Shown in pieces: positions 17,831-26,106 of a stretch of DNA of 64,000 bases. The notes beneath the pieces are model-generated. The model worked only from the letters and a program-made list of their open reading frames with translations. It did no database searches and was not told the DNA's origin. This stretch comes from DATFQE01 sp963739085 (GTDB lineage Bacteria > Actinomycetota > Thermoleophilia > Gaiellales > Gaiellaceae). The DNA lies in contig CAVTZA010000016.1 in assembly GCA_963739085.1 (NCBI GenBank), forward strand, positions 124,001-188,000. Reading direction: 5' to 3'. The stretch's first letter is position 1; each line of letters opens with the position of its first letter. Position numbers and translations under genes: made by a program.

Positions 17831-17895
17831 AAGGCGCCCGCCGCAGCCCCCCTCAAAGCTGCCGGCTTAGCCGGTCGTTACGCGGCGGGCGCCTT
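17831..17895 (+). terminator. 14-bp hairpin after repeat B
   Basis: AAGGCGCCCGCCGC (17831-17844) pairs perfectly with GCGGCGGGCGCCTT (17882-17895), followed by TCTC. The loop contains its own pair CCGGC...GCCGG. Both flanking genes point away from it, so a protein-gene terminator is not needed here. It could end a small RNA that includes repeat B. Confidence 0.6.
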
Positions 17896-17959
17896 TCTCA
17901 CCTCATGCCCGGCCTCGTACCGCTCCAAACACATATCGGTCCCCGAGTACGCTCACGCC

Positions 17960-18599
17960 GTGGAAGTGACCGTGAGGCTGTTCGCAGGCCTGCGCGAGCG
18001 GGCCGGATTCGGCAAGCGGAGGGTGGAGCTGCCGGACGGCGCGCGGGTCGCGGACGTCTGGGGAACGCTCGCGCTCGGCGACCTTCCGAGCGGCCTGCTC
18101 TACGCGGTGAACCGCGAGTACGCAGCGCCGGACAGGACGCTCGACGACGGCGACGAGGTAGCGCTGATCCCCGCGGTTTCCGGCGGCGCGTTCCGGCTTT
18201 CGGCCGACGCCGCTCGACCCGGCCGAAGTGGCCGCCGAGGTCGCCGACGATCGCGCCGGCGCGATCGCGACGTTCGTCGGGACGGTTCGAAACGCGTCGC
18301 GCGGCCGAACCGTCGTCCACCTCGAGTACGAGGCCTACGAGGGCATGGCCGAGCAGGTCATGGAGCAGATCGCGGACGAGCTCCGCGACCGCCACGACCT
18401 CTGCGCGATCGCGATCCACCACCGCACCGGCCGTGTCGGGATCGGCGAGGCCAGCGTCGCGATCGCCGTCTCGGCGCCCCATCGCCAGGACGCCCTCGCC
18501 GCCTGCAAGGAGGCGATCGACACGCTCAAGGAGCGGGTGCCGCTCTGGAAGAAGGAGGTCTACGAGGGCGGCGAGGAGTGGATCGGCCGCGGCTCGTAG
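17960..18599 (+). CDS. moaX: MoaD-MoaE fusion (MoaX-like), frame broken near 18207
   Basis: The first 82 or so residues from GTG 17960 are MoaD (VTVRLFAGLRERAGFG ... VALIPAVSGG), ending in the Gly-Gly that receives the thiocarboxylate in molybdopterin synthase. With no stop, the frame continues FRLSAD. After one extra base (GAC[G]CCG) it becomes PLDPAEVAAEVADDRAGAIA, the start of MoaE. MoaE goes on through EYEAYEGMAE, HHRTGRVGIGEASVAIAV and the active-site region LKERVPLWKKEVYEGG. Fused MoaD-MoaE proteins (MoaX) are known in mycobacteria and are cleaved after Gly-Gly. Here the two make both halves of molybdopterin synthase, about 212 residues. No other molybdenum-cofactor gene lies nearby. 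Confidence 0.78.
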
Positions 18600-18759
18600 A
18601 GGTCGCCGTTTACAGGCAGTGCCGCAGCGGTGACGTGTCTACACTACCAGCGACGGTGCTCCGATGACGACTCATCCTGACGCGCCGTCGAGTGTTCCGC
18701 GGCGACGCGCGCCGATGGCCGTTCGCGCAGCCACCGCGACGATGTAGCCGGCTACGGGA

Positions 18760-19439
18760 CTACCACTCGATAAACGCATCGTCAGAGAACAGGCGAATGC
18801 TGTGCCCGTGGCCAGCGTCTCGGTTCGCCGTCTGCATCGCCGTTCGACCAGCGGGTGTACAGGTGGAGGCTGAATGCAAGCAAAGTCGCCGCCTCGGACG
18901 ACACACGTCGCAGTCAACTGACGGCAGCCCAGTGTCGAAGTCTGGCCGTACTGATCCCGGCTGCGGGATGTCGAGACGAGACAGTACGCCCCGCGACGAC
19001 TGTCGTCCAATCGTGCGTTCGTCGAGCGAGTTGCGACGAGGTGCCATTCGCCTCGCAGATACGCTACGCACGGCGCTACCGGGCGCGCCCGGGACCTGGC
19101 GGCCCGGCGGTCGCCCTGTGGTCCCTGCGGTCCCTGCGGGCCCTGGCGCCGTTGCACCGTTTGCACCGTTCGCACCGGCAGGCCCGCGCGCGCCGCGGGG
19201 ACCGGCCGGGATCTGACCCTTCTTGAAGTCCTTCTTCAGCAGCGACCCGTTCTTGATGTCGACGCTCGTCAGCGAGTTGTTGACGATGTCGCTCGAGTTC
19301 GCGCAGTTACACCCCGCCTGCACGAGGTCGACCGTCCGCGCCGCCAGACCCGTCTGCGTGAACGCCGACGAACAGCGCGACCATCGCGACGATCAGAGCC
19401 GGCGACGGCAGCCGAAACCACTTCCTCTTCGTTCTCCAT
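18760..19439 (-). CDS. Collagen-like secreted protein, duplicate 1 (several frame breaks)
   Basis: The ATG at 19439 follows AAAGGGGAAGGGGTTC. Reading with two single-base skips (near 19420 and 19365) gives MENEEEWFRLPSPALIVAM, a hydrophobic export segment, and then TVDLVQAGCNCANSSDIVNN. The family motif NNSLTSVDIKNGSLLKKDF and the Gly-X-Y run GPRGARGPAGANGANGA follow. Downstream the frame wavers between two readings and ends near 18760. Bases 19201-19337 are identical to 20059-20195 of the next copy, so this is a recent tandem duplicate. It is probably a cell-surface protein of unknown role. The number of breaks means the copy may be a pseudogene or simply badly sequenced. Confidence 0.6.
19201..19337 (-). 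repeat. Direct repeat inside the collagen-like duplicates (copy 1)
   Basis: By eye, the 137 bases are identical to 20059-20195. They encode the QAGCNCANSS ... KKGQIPAG segment. Similarity continues past both ends at a lower level. Confidence 0.85.
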
Positions 19440-19501
19440 GAACCCCTTCCCCTTTCGTGTAAGCCTGTGATCTTGAGTATCCCGAGGCCGTCGGCCCGCT
19501 T

Positions 19502-19527
19502 CCTATAGGCCGTTCGGCCTATAGGAG
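19502..19527. promoter_or_regulatory. Perfect 11-bp inverted repeat upstream of duplicate 1
   Basis: TCCTATAGGCC-GTTC-GGCCTATAGGA, 63 bases before the ATG at 19439 and 71 bases after the stop of duplicate 2. A degenerate relative lies at the matching distance before duplicate 2 (about 20360-20386). It may be an operator, a 5'-leader hairpin or a weak terminator. Confidence 0.6.
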
Positions 19528-19597
19528 CCGTCGTGCCGGTCCCATTTGTAATAACGCTGCGAGCAAATTTGCGAGGCGCGGCACTCATGGGCTCGGC

Positions 19598-20302
19598 TCA
19601 GCTGAACACCGCCACGTAGAACGCGGTCGGCTCGAATGCAATCGGATCTGGTGTTCGCACGTCGCTGACCTGCACAGTGTTCGTCCCGCCTCTGCCCGTG
19701 GTAACTGGCGTCGGATCGGAGCCTGATTAAGCGAGCTCGCTTCGGGCAGACTCGCTGTCCGCCCGTGCCCGAGGTACACGACTGTTGTGACTACGTTCGT
19801 CGGTTGAACGACGACCTGGTAGGTCCCGGTAGGCCGACGTGGCTCGTCGGACGTAGCTGCCGACGTGATGCTCTTCGACGGGATTTCACCGTACCGCCCA
19901 CTGTCGCTGCCGACCATTCGCGTAGGCCGGACGCGACCTGGTGCGTCCGGCCGCACCGGCCGCGCCGGTCGCACCTGGCCTCCGGTCCTGCGGGCCCAGC
20001 CGGCCCCGGCGCGCCGTTGGCGCCGTTCGCGCCCGGCAGGCCCACGCGCGCCACGCGGACCGGCCGGGATCTGACCCTTCTTGAAGTCCTTCTTCAGCAG
20101 CGACCCGTTCTTGATGTCGACGCTCGTCAGCGAGTTGTTGACGATGTCGCTCGAGTTCGCGCAGTTACACCCCGCCTGCACGAGGTCGACCGTCCTCGCC
20201 GCGAGCCCCGTCTGCGTGAACGCCGACGAACAGCGCGATCATCGCGACGATCAGCGCCGGCGAAGGCAGGCGAAGCCACCTTCTCTTCTTCTCGTTCTCC
20301 AT
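19598..20302 (-). CDS. Collagen-like secreted protein, duplicate 2 (several frame breaks)
   Basis: The ATG at 20302 follows GGAAAGGGGAAGGGGTTC. It reads MENEKKRRWLRLPSPALIVA, MIALFVG, then (skipping one base, GGC[G]TTC) TQTGLAARTVDLVQAGCNCA, NNSLTSVDIKNGSLLKKDF and Gly-X-Y repeats GPRGARGPAGANGANGAPGP. After further breaks near 20030 and 19880, the C-terminal domain reads TGTYQVVVQPTNVVTTVVYL. It ends FEPTAFYVAVFS at 19598, closely resembling the C-terminus of the intact paralogue at 459-1010. The corrected length is about 234 residues. The extra base in GGCGTTC is shared with duplicate 1. Confidence 0.62.
20059..20195 (-). repeat. Direct repeat inside the collagen-like duplicates (copy 2)
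   Basis: Identical by eye to 19201-19337, offset 858 bases. Confidence 0.85.
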
Positions 20303-20359
20303 GAACCCCTTCCCCTTTCCGTCGCCTTGGTGTTGGAGTGTCTCGACGCCGCGCCGTAT

Positions 20360-20386
20360 TCCTATGGGCCGTTCGACCTATCGAAC
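20360..20386. promoter_or_regulatory. Degenerate inverted repeat upstream of duplicate 2
   Basis: TCCTATGGGCCGTTCGACCT resembles the perfect hairpin at 19502-19527. It also holds an alternative palindrome, GTTCGA-CCTA-TCGAAC (20371-20386). It sits about 58 bases before the ATG at 20302, as its counterpart does. Confidence 0.5.
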
Positions 20387-20399
20387 GGGTGCGACGGTC

Positions 20400-20918
20400 T
20401 TACTGGCCGCTCCCCTCGACCCGCTTCTCGAACGGGCGCGTCTTGCGCTTGTTCGACTTCTTCGGCTTCGCGCCGACACGCGAACCGAAGTCCTTTGCCG
20501 CCGGCTTGGCGACCGGCTGGTTCTCCGTCTCGACGCGCTCACGGAACGCGTCGTCCGAGGACTGGGCCGCGGGCTGATCGGTCTCCCCGAGACGGTCACG
20601 TAGCTCCGCGTCCTGGGCTGCTTGTGCGGCGGCCCGCTGCTGGAGCACCTGCTCGAAATCGGAGCTATCCGCGGGCTGCGAGGGCGCCGTGCCCGGCCGC
20701 GACACGCGCTCGCGGAAGGCGGGCGACGAGCTAGCTGCGGCAGGCTTGGACTGTTCGGCACGTTCCCACGGCTTTGGCTTGGGCTTCGGCTTCTCGGAGC
20801 GGACGATGACGTTGTCCACTGCCCCGCTGACGACGCCCACGGAGCCGGTCGCGTACCCGGCGAAAGCAACGGCTGCGATTACCGAGACCGCAGCGACTGT
20901 CGTGACACCGCGGCCCAC
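20400..20918 (-). CDS. Single-span membrane protein downstream of the kinase
   Basis: The protein has 172 residues if the GTG at 20918 is the start (MGRGVTTVAAVSVIAAVAFAG). It begins six bases after the kinase stop on the same strand. One N-terminal membrane span is followed by a long, highly charged, low-complexity tail. The tail contains three related boxes, SPAFRERVSRPG, DDAFRERVETEN and KDFGSRVGAKPK, and a KPKPKPKPWERAEQ stretch. No family is recognised. Position suggests a partner or substrate of the adjacent Ser/Thr kinase. The codon pattern matches its neighbours and the frame is clean. Confidence 0.6.
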   Translation of the reverse strand: MGRGVTTVAAVSVIAAVAFAGYATGSVGVVSGAVDNVIVRSEKPKPKPKPWERAEQSKPAAASSSPAFRERVSRPGTAPSQPADSSDFEQVLQQRAAAQAAQDAELRDRLGETDQPAAQSSDDAFRERVETENQPVAKPAAKDFGSRVGAKPKKSNKRKTRPFEKRVEGSGQ

Positions 20919-20923
20919 CGGCG

Positions 20924-23201
20924 CTAGCAGATGCCGATCTGCTTGCAGGGCGGCGGCGGCGGCGGCCCCACGCGCTTCTTGAACGTCGGCGGAGGCGGCG
21001 GCGGTGGCGGCGCGACCGGAGGCGGGTTGCCGCCCGACGGCGGCGGCGGTGGAGGCGGCGCGACCGGAGGCGGGTTGCCGCCGGACGACGGCGGCGGTGG
21101 AGGCGGCGTCGCCTTCGGCGTCGGCTTCTTGATCAGCCTGATCGCCATCGTCGTGCCGGTCGAGTCGCGGGTGGCCTTGAGTGCCGTGAACTTCCCGCCG
21201 CCGGCCGAGACCGTCAGGCGGAGAATGTCCCCGGAGCGCCGGACGCGCATCGTCACGCCCGGAACGCCGCCCTTCGAGACCGCGGTCCGAATGCCCTTTT
21301 GACGAACCTCGACGAGCCCGCGGCCGTCGGCCATGTTGCCGTCCCGCAGGATGACCGCCTTTGAGCGCAGCGCACCGCCGCTGAAGCGGAGGTTTGCAAC
21401 GACCTGAGTCGGCTGATCGAGGATCGAGAAGCCCTGAGCGGTGATGAGCGCTGCGGGCTGCGGTGTTGGAGGCGGCGGCGTCACGGGTGGCGGAGCGGGC
21501 GGAGGCGATGCCTCGGCAGCCGCGCCGCCGCCTCCGCCGCCCGAGAGCAGCACGAAGCCGAGCACGGCGGCGAGCAGTGCGACGAGCACCGCACCGATCG
21601 CGATGAAGACACCCTTGCCGCGCTTCTTCTCGGTGCCCGGAACCGGCCACTCGAAGCTCGTCGCACCTGAGGCCGGGCGCGACTCGGGCGGAATCGTCAT
21701 CGCAGGCTCGTGCTCGAACGCGGGCTCGGCCGTCTCCGCGGCTACGGGCTCTTCCACTGCCGGCGCCGGCGGAGGCGTCTCGACGGGCGGCGCAGCGGGA
21801 ACCGACTCGGGCGTCGGGGTCAGCACCGGTGCCGGAGGCGCAACGTCGGCCGGCGGCGGCGCGGCGACGGGCGGCGGTGCCTCGGCCGCAGGAGCGACCT
21901 CGGCAGGCGGCGGCGGTGCCGCCGCCGGAGGAGCCTCGGCCGGAGGTGTGGGAACGGGCGGGGGCGCCGAGCCCGGCGCGATGTAGGTCTCGAAGCCGTC
22001 GCCCACCGTTTCCTCGGCGGGGGGCTCGGCAGGCGGTGCCGCCGCGGGCGGAGGAGCCTCGAGGGGTGGCGGGGTCTGCGCTTCCGCCGGAGCCTCGGGC
22101 GCCTTCCCGGGCATGTAGGTCTGGAACCCGTCGCCGGTCTCGCTGGCCGCGGGTGCGGGCGGCGGGGTCGCGCCGGCAGCGGCAGCGGCGGCAGCCGCGG
22201 CAGCCGCCGCGGTGGCGGCATCGGAGGCCGGCGCGCCGGCCTGGAACGTCTGGAACTCGTTCTGGCTGACTCCTGTCTCCTCGTTGAACGGGGCGGGCGT
22301 CAGCGGCTTCTCAGTCTCGACGGCCGGCACCTGCTCCTTCAGGCGCGCTTCCCGCCGCCAGCGGGCGCCGAGCAGTCCGAGCACGATCTCCTCGAGCTCG
22401 TCCCAGGCCTCGCGTGCACTGCGGGTCCGATCGTCAGGGCTCTTGGCCAGCAACTGCTCGAGCCACGTGGCCAGCGCCGGGGTCGAGATCGGGCTTCACC
22501 GAGCGCGGAGCGGGAATCGGCTCGTTGACGTGCCGGAGCAGGATCGCCATCGGCGTCTCGGTGTCGTGGAACGGAACCTGGCCGACGAGCATCTCGTAGG
22601 CCATCACGCCCGCGGAGTACAAGTCGGTCCAGGGACCGATGTCCTTGGCCATCGCCTGTTCCGGGGCCATGTAGGTCGGCGTCCCGACCGTCGTGCCGGT
22701 CGCAGTCAGGAAGCGGCCGGCCGAGGCCTGGTTGAGCGCCTTGGCGATCCCGAAGTCGGCGATCTTCACCGTGCCTTCGCCGGTGACCATCAGGTTCTCG
22801 GGCTTCAGGTCGCGGTGGACGATTCCGCGCTGCTCCGCGTGCGCCAACCCCGCCAGCATCCCTTCGAGCACACCGGCGACCTGGGCCAGCGACAGCTTGC
22901 CGATCCACGGCCGCAGGGATCCGCGCTCGATGTACTCCATCGAGATGTACGGCGTGCCCTCGTGCTCGAAGTAGTCGTGGACGGTGACGATGTTCGGGTG
23001 GCTCAGAGAGCCGGCGACACGCGACTCGCGCAGGAAGCGCTCCGCGAAAGCCGGATCGGAGGCGTGGAAAGCGCCGAGCTCCTTGAGGGCGACGTCGCGG
23101 TCGAGGTCGGTCTGCCGCGCGAGATACACGACCGCCATACCACCGCGGCCGACTTCGCGCAGGACTTCGTACCGACCTACCGTGCGTTGCACGTCAAGCA
23201 C
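20924..23201 (-). CDS. PknB-like Ser/Thr protein kinase with Ala/Pro-rich membrane-spanning tail (frame broken near 22475)
   Basis: The joined product is about 758 residues, starting at GTG 23201. The kinase domain (about 10-265) has glycine loop GRGGMAVVYLA, catalytic Lys in DVALKEL, HRDLKPEN, DFGIAKA and APEQ, all intact. The frame shifts after PDLDP and resumes ALATWLEQLLAKSPDDRTRS; one C too many in a CCCC run explains it. The juxtamembrane segment has a poly-Ala tract and three repeats of FQTF/FQTY/FETY (about residues 317, 359 and 404). A membrane span lies near 534, then an external beta domain (ITAQGFSILDQPTQVVANLR) and Gly-Pro-rich repeats. It probably senses the envelope and phosphorylates cytosolic targets. 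Confidence 0.85.
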
Positions 23202-23374
23202 CTATTTGACCCCCAAAACCCGAGCACGCGAGGAAAGTTGAGAATACGACAATCGCTGTCAAAGAAAAAGGGCTCTGCACGGACTTTTCTGACGGATCCT
23301 GACCACTGGACGGCGCAAAGCCGCGAAATCATCCCGTGGGGTCCAGACGGACTCTGGCGTACGATGCGGCGCCT

Positions 23375-24358
23375 ATGCAGGAGCGCGAGACACGCATGGC
23401 GCACGCCGGCTGGACGCGCAACCTGATCCAGGCCGGACGGCTGCGTGCGGGTGAGCGGGCAGTCGTGGTCGTCGACGAACCGCTGGCGGCAGAAGGCGCG
23501 GAGCTGCTCGCCGCAGTCAAGGATGCCGGCGCGGACGGCAGGCTCGAGCTCTGGACGGGCGACCGGCCGCTCACGAGGGCGCCGGAGCCGGTCCTCGCTG
23601 CCGCCGAGAACGCCGATCTCTCCCTGTTTCTCGCCGAGAAGCCGCTGCCCGAGGAAGGCACGGCGCGCTTCTCCCTGCTGCAGACCGTCGCCGGCCACGG
23701 CGGCCGCCAGATCTTCCTCGGGTTCGTCGACGGGGAGCTTCTCCGCGGCGAGCTCTCACAGCCGGCGACGGACCTGGAGCCTGCCGCGCGCGGCCTGCTG
23801 GACCAGCTCGAGGGCTCCGAGACGATTCACGTCACCGGGCGGGCTGGAACCGACCTGACTTTGCGCGTCGACGGCAGGCCCTGGCTCTCCGACGCGCTGC
23901 CGCTCCAGCCGGGCCAGATGGCCAACTACCCCGGCGGCGAGGTCTTCGCCGCGCCGCACAAGGACGGAGCGGACGGCGTGCTCGTGGTCGACCTGACCGT
24001 GCCCTACACGGTCGAGGGGCTCGTCGACGCACCGGTCACGCTCCGCTTCGAGGGCGGGCGCGTGCAGAGCATCGAGGGCGGGCGCGCAGCGGACATGCTC
24101 CGCCGGATCGTCGAAGACGCCGGCGAGGGTGGCGACGTGATCGCCGAGCTCGGCATCGGGTTCAACCCGACCGTCGCCCCGCGTGGGCACGTGATGCTGG
24201 ACGAGAAGGCGGCGCGCACGGCCCACGTCGCGATCGGACGGAACACCGGCCCATACGGCGGCGACAACGAGGCGACGATCCACATCGACTGCGTCTTCTC
24301 GGAGCCGGCGATCGAGGCAGACGGGAAGCCGGTCGAGCTGCCGGCCTACGGCCCCTAG
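23375..24358 (+). CDS. M29-family (thermophilic) aminopeptidase
   Basis: The protein has 327 residues from the ATG at 23375; the ATG at 23396 (MAHAGWTRNLIQ) is an equally plausible start. Metal-binding and family segments are ANYPGGEVFAAP, VIAELGIGFNP, TAHVAIGRN and ATIHIDCVF, which match M29 metallo-aminopeptidases. These cleave N-terminal residues from peptides using two metal ions. Related hydrolases act on small ring compounds, so peptide cleavage is likely but not certain. The gene is divergent from the kinase across about 170 bases. Its last codons and stop lie in the first unit of a 20-base tandem repeat. Confidence 0.85.
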   Translation: MQERETRMAHAGWTRNLIQAGRLRAGERAVVVVDEPLAAEGAELLAAVKDAGADGRLELWTGDRPLTRAPEPVLAAAENADLSLFLAEKPLPEEGTARFSLLQTVAGHGGRQIFLGFVDGELLRGELSQPATDLEPAARGLLDQLEGSETIHVTGRAGTDLTLRVDGRPWLSDALPLQPGQMANYPGGEVFAAPHKDGADGVLVVDLTVPYTVEGLVDAPVTLRFEGGRVQSIEGGRAADMLRRIVEDAGEGGDVIAELGIGFNPTVAPRGHVMLDEKAARTAHVAIGRNTGPYGGDNEATIHIDCVFSEPAIEADGKPVELPAYGP

Positions 24359-24420
24359 TTACGGCCTACGGCCCCTAGTTACGCCCTACGGCCCCTACAC
24401 GCTACGCGTCCTAGTTACCC
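24343..24420 (+). repeat. 20-base tandem repeat at the aminopeptidase stop
   Basis: GGCCTACGGCCCCTAGTTAC occurs exactly at 24343-24362 and 24363-24382. A variant, GCCCTACGGCCCCTACACGC, follows at 24383-24402, then a partial TACGCGTCCTAGTTAC. The first copy encodes the last residues and stop of the aminopeptidase. The last runs into the end of the facing collagen-like gene. Confidence 0.9.
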
Positions 24421-25147
24421 ACGGTCGCCGTCCCTCCGAAGATGCAGCGGTTTGCGCCCGTGACCGACACCTGCTCGGCGAGGAACGAGACCGACACGTA
24501 CGAGGTCCCGCCCGGCGCGCGGTAGACGAGCGTGCCGGCGACGTCGTCGTCGCTGGCGCCGAGGAAGTCGAAGGAGTCGGTCGAGTCGAGGTCGTCGTCC
24601 TCGGCGTAGCCGGCGACGTTCGCCGGGTTGTCCGCGACGAAGAACGCCGAGGCCTTGGCGTTGTTCGTGACCGAGCTCGCATCCAGGGAGAGGTCGCCCG
24701 CCGGCGCTGCACGCTGCACGGAGCACGAGCCCGCCGAGGTCGAGGACCTCCGTTTCGGCCGTGTTCGCCGGCGCGTCGAAGTCGACCCGCTGTCCGGACG
24801 GCCCCGGAGGTCCCATCGGCCCGGGAGGGCCGGCCGGCCCTGCCGACCCCTGAGGCCCCGGCTGTCCGGCGGGGCCGCGCGGGCCGGCGACGCCCTGCGG
24901 ACCCTGGGCTCCGTCGGCTCCACGCAGGCCGCGCGCAACCGGCACGACCGAAGGCGGGAACTTGCCGTTCCGGCCCAGCGGGAGGAGGCGGCCGGCGGTC
25001 GGGTGCCGGGAGGCGCGAATGCCGTTGACCGCACCGGCGTTCCGCGCAAAGGCCGCAACGACTCGCCTACCCGCCTGGCCGGCCGGGCTCGACGCCAGCA
25101 GTCAGGACGCAGAGCGCCGCAAGCAGCAGAGCGAGCGTTCGGTTCAC
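24411..25147 (-). CDS. Collagen-like secreted protein with long Gly-X-Y run (two frame breaks)
   Basis: The GTG at 25147 follows GAGGAGG. The signal peptide reads MNRTLALLLAALCVLTAG. After an extra base near 25070 the frame continues VVAAFARNAGAVNGIRASRH and LLPLGRNGKFPPSVVPVARG, then about 14 Gly-X-Y triplets (GAQGPQGVAGPRGPAGQPGP and onward). After a second break near 24715 the C-terminal domain contains SLDASSVTNNAKASAFFVAD and ends FGGTATVGN at 24411. The corrected length is about 245 residues. The NAGAVNGI motif is the usual lead-in to this export family. It is presumably a surface or secreted trimeric fibre-like protein; ligand unknown. Confidence 0.68.
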
Positions 25148-25268
25148 GGCCGGCCTCCTCGAGGTCACACGGGACGGGGACGGCCCTACCGATTACCTGC
25201 AAGACCGACCGGCCGCATCGTCCGTACTGCCCTCTGGCACGGTTCCGGCACAAAGCTACGATGAGTTC

Positions 25269-26102
25269 GTGAGTCAGATCACGCCCGAACGAGACGCGCA
25301 GGAGTACCCGCCGTACGAGCTCGGGCCGATCCAGCCCGAACCTCGCTTCCGCTTCCTGAGGAAGCTCTTTGCGCCGCTTCTGGTCATCGGCGCCTTCCTC
25401 GTCAAGTTCAAGTTCCTCCTGTTCGCCGTCTTCAAGCTCAAGGTCTTCGCGACCTCGGCGACGATGCTCGTGTCGATCGCCGCCTACGCGCTGCTGTGGG
25501 GCTGGAAGTTCGCGACCGGCTTCGTGCTGCTGATCCTCGTCCACGAGCTCGGACACGCGCTCGAGGCGAAGCGCCAGGGCATCCCGATCAGCGCCCCGCT
25601 GTTCATCCCGTTCGTCGGCGCGCTGATCGCCATGAAGCAGCTCCCGAACGACGTGTGGCGCGAGGCGAAGGTCGCGCTCGCAGGGCCGATCCTCGGCAGC
25701 CTGGGCGCCGCGGCCGTGTGGGTCGCGGCTGTCTACACAGACAGCGACCTGCTGCGAGCGCTCGCGTTCACCGGCTTCTTCCTGAACCTCTTCAACCTGA
25801 TTCCGATCGTCCCGCTCGACGGCGGCCGCGCGGTCGCCGCGCTCCATCCTGCGTTCTGGATCGTCGGCCTCGCGATGCTGACCGCACTGACGTTCCTCGC
25901 CCCGAACCCGATCCTGATCCTGATCCTCGTGCTCGCCGCGCTCGACTTCTGGAACCGCTGGCGACAACGCGGGGAGGCCGAGTACTCCGGGTACTACACG
26001 ATCGCCCCGTGGCAACGGGTCGTGGTGGCCGTGGTCTACTTCGGGCTCGCGGCCGCCCTCGGCGTGGCGATGAGCGCCTCGCACATCGAGCGCAACGTCT
26101 AG
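25269..26102 (+). CDS. Site-2-protease-family (M50) membrane metalloprotease
   Basis: The protein has 277 residues and starts with GTG at 25269. The zinc motif HELGH is at residues 92-96 and the third ligand is D184 in NLIPIVPLDGG, the two halves of the M50 active site. Both lie within a bundle of about six membrane spans, preceded by a cytosolic N-terminus. There are no PDZ or CBS domains, so it belongs to the minimal S2P group. Such proteases cut membrane-embedded regulators. The substrate is unknown, and no anti-sigma factor is adjacent. The frame is intact. Confidence 0.88.
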   Translation: MSQITPERDAQEYPPYELGPIQPEPRFRFLRKLFAPLLVIGAFLVKFKFLLFAVFKLKVFATSATMLVSIAAYALLWGWKFATGFVLLILVHELGHALEAKRQGIPISAPLFIPFVGALIAMKQLPNDVWREAKVALAGPILGSLGAAAVWVAAVYTDSDLLRALAFTGFFLNLFNLIPIVPLDGGRAVAALHPAFWIVGLAMLTALTFLAPNPILILILVLAALDFWNRWRQRGEAEYSGYYTIAPWQRVVVAVVYFGLAAALGVAMSASHIERNV

Positions 26103-26106
26103 GCCG

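Noticed and set aside
20931..21140. Low-complexity GGCGGC-type repeats as a possible CRISPR or satellite array
   Set aside because: The repeats are in frame and encode the Pro/Gly tail of the kinase. There is no regular spacer structure. No CRISPR array was seen anywhere.
20400..21650. A 416-codon minus-strand frame ending in the FRERV-box protein
   Set aside because: The upstream two thirds lie inside the kinase gene in another frame. Only the part from 20918 has protein-like composition.
24396..24412. 17 bases (CACGCTACGCGTCCTAG) shared with the complement of repeat A
   Set aside because: The match does not extend to the rest of the element and a 17-base coincidence is possible in such GC-rich sequence, so it is not listed as a third copy.
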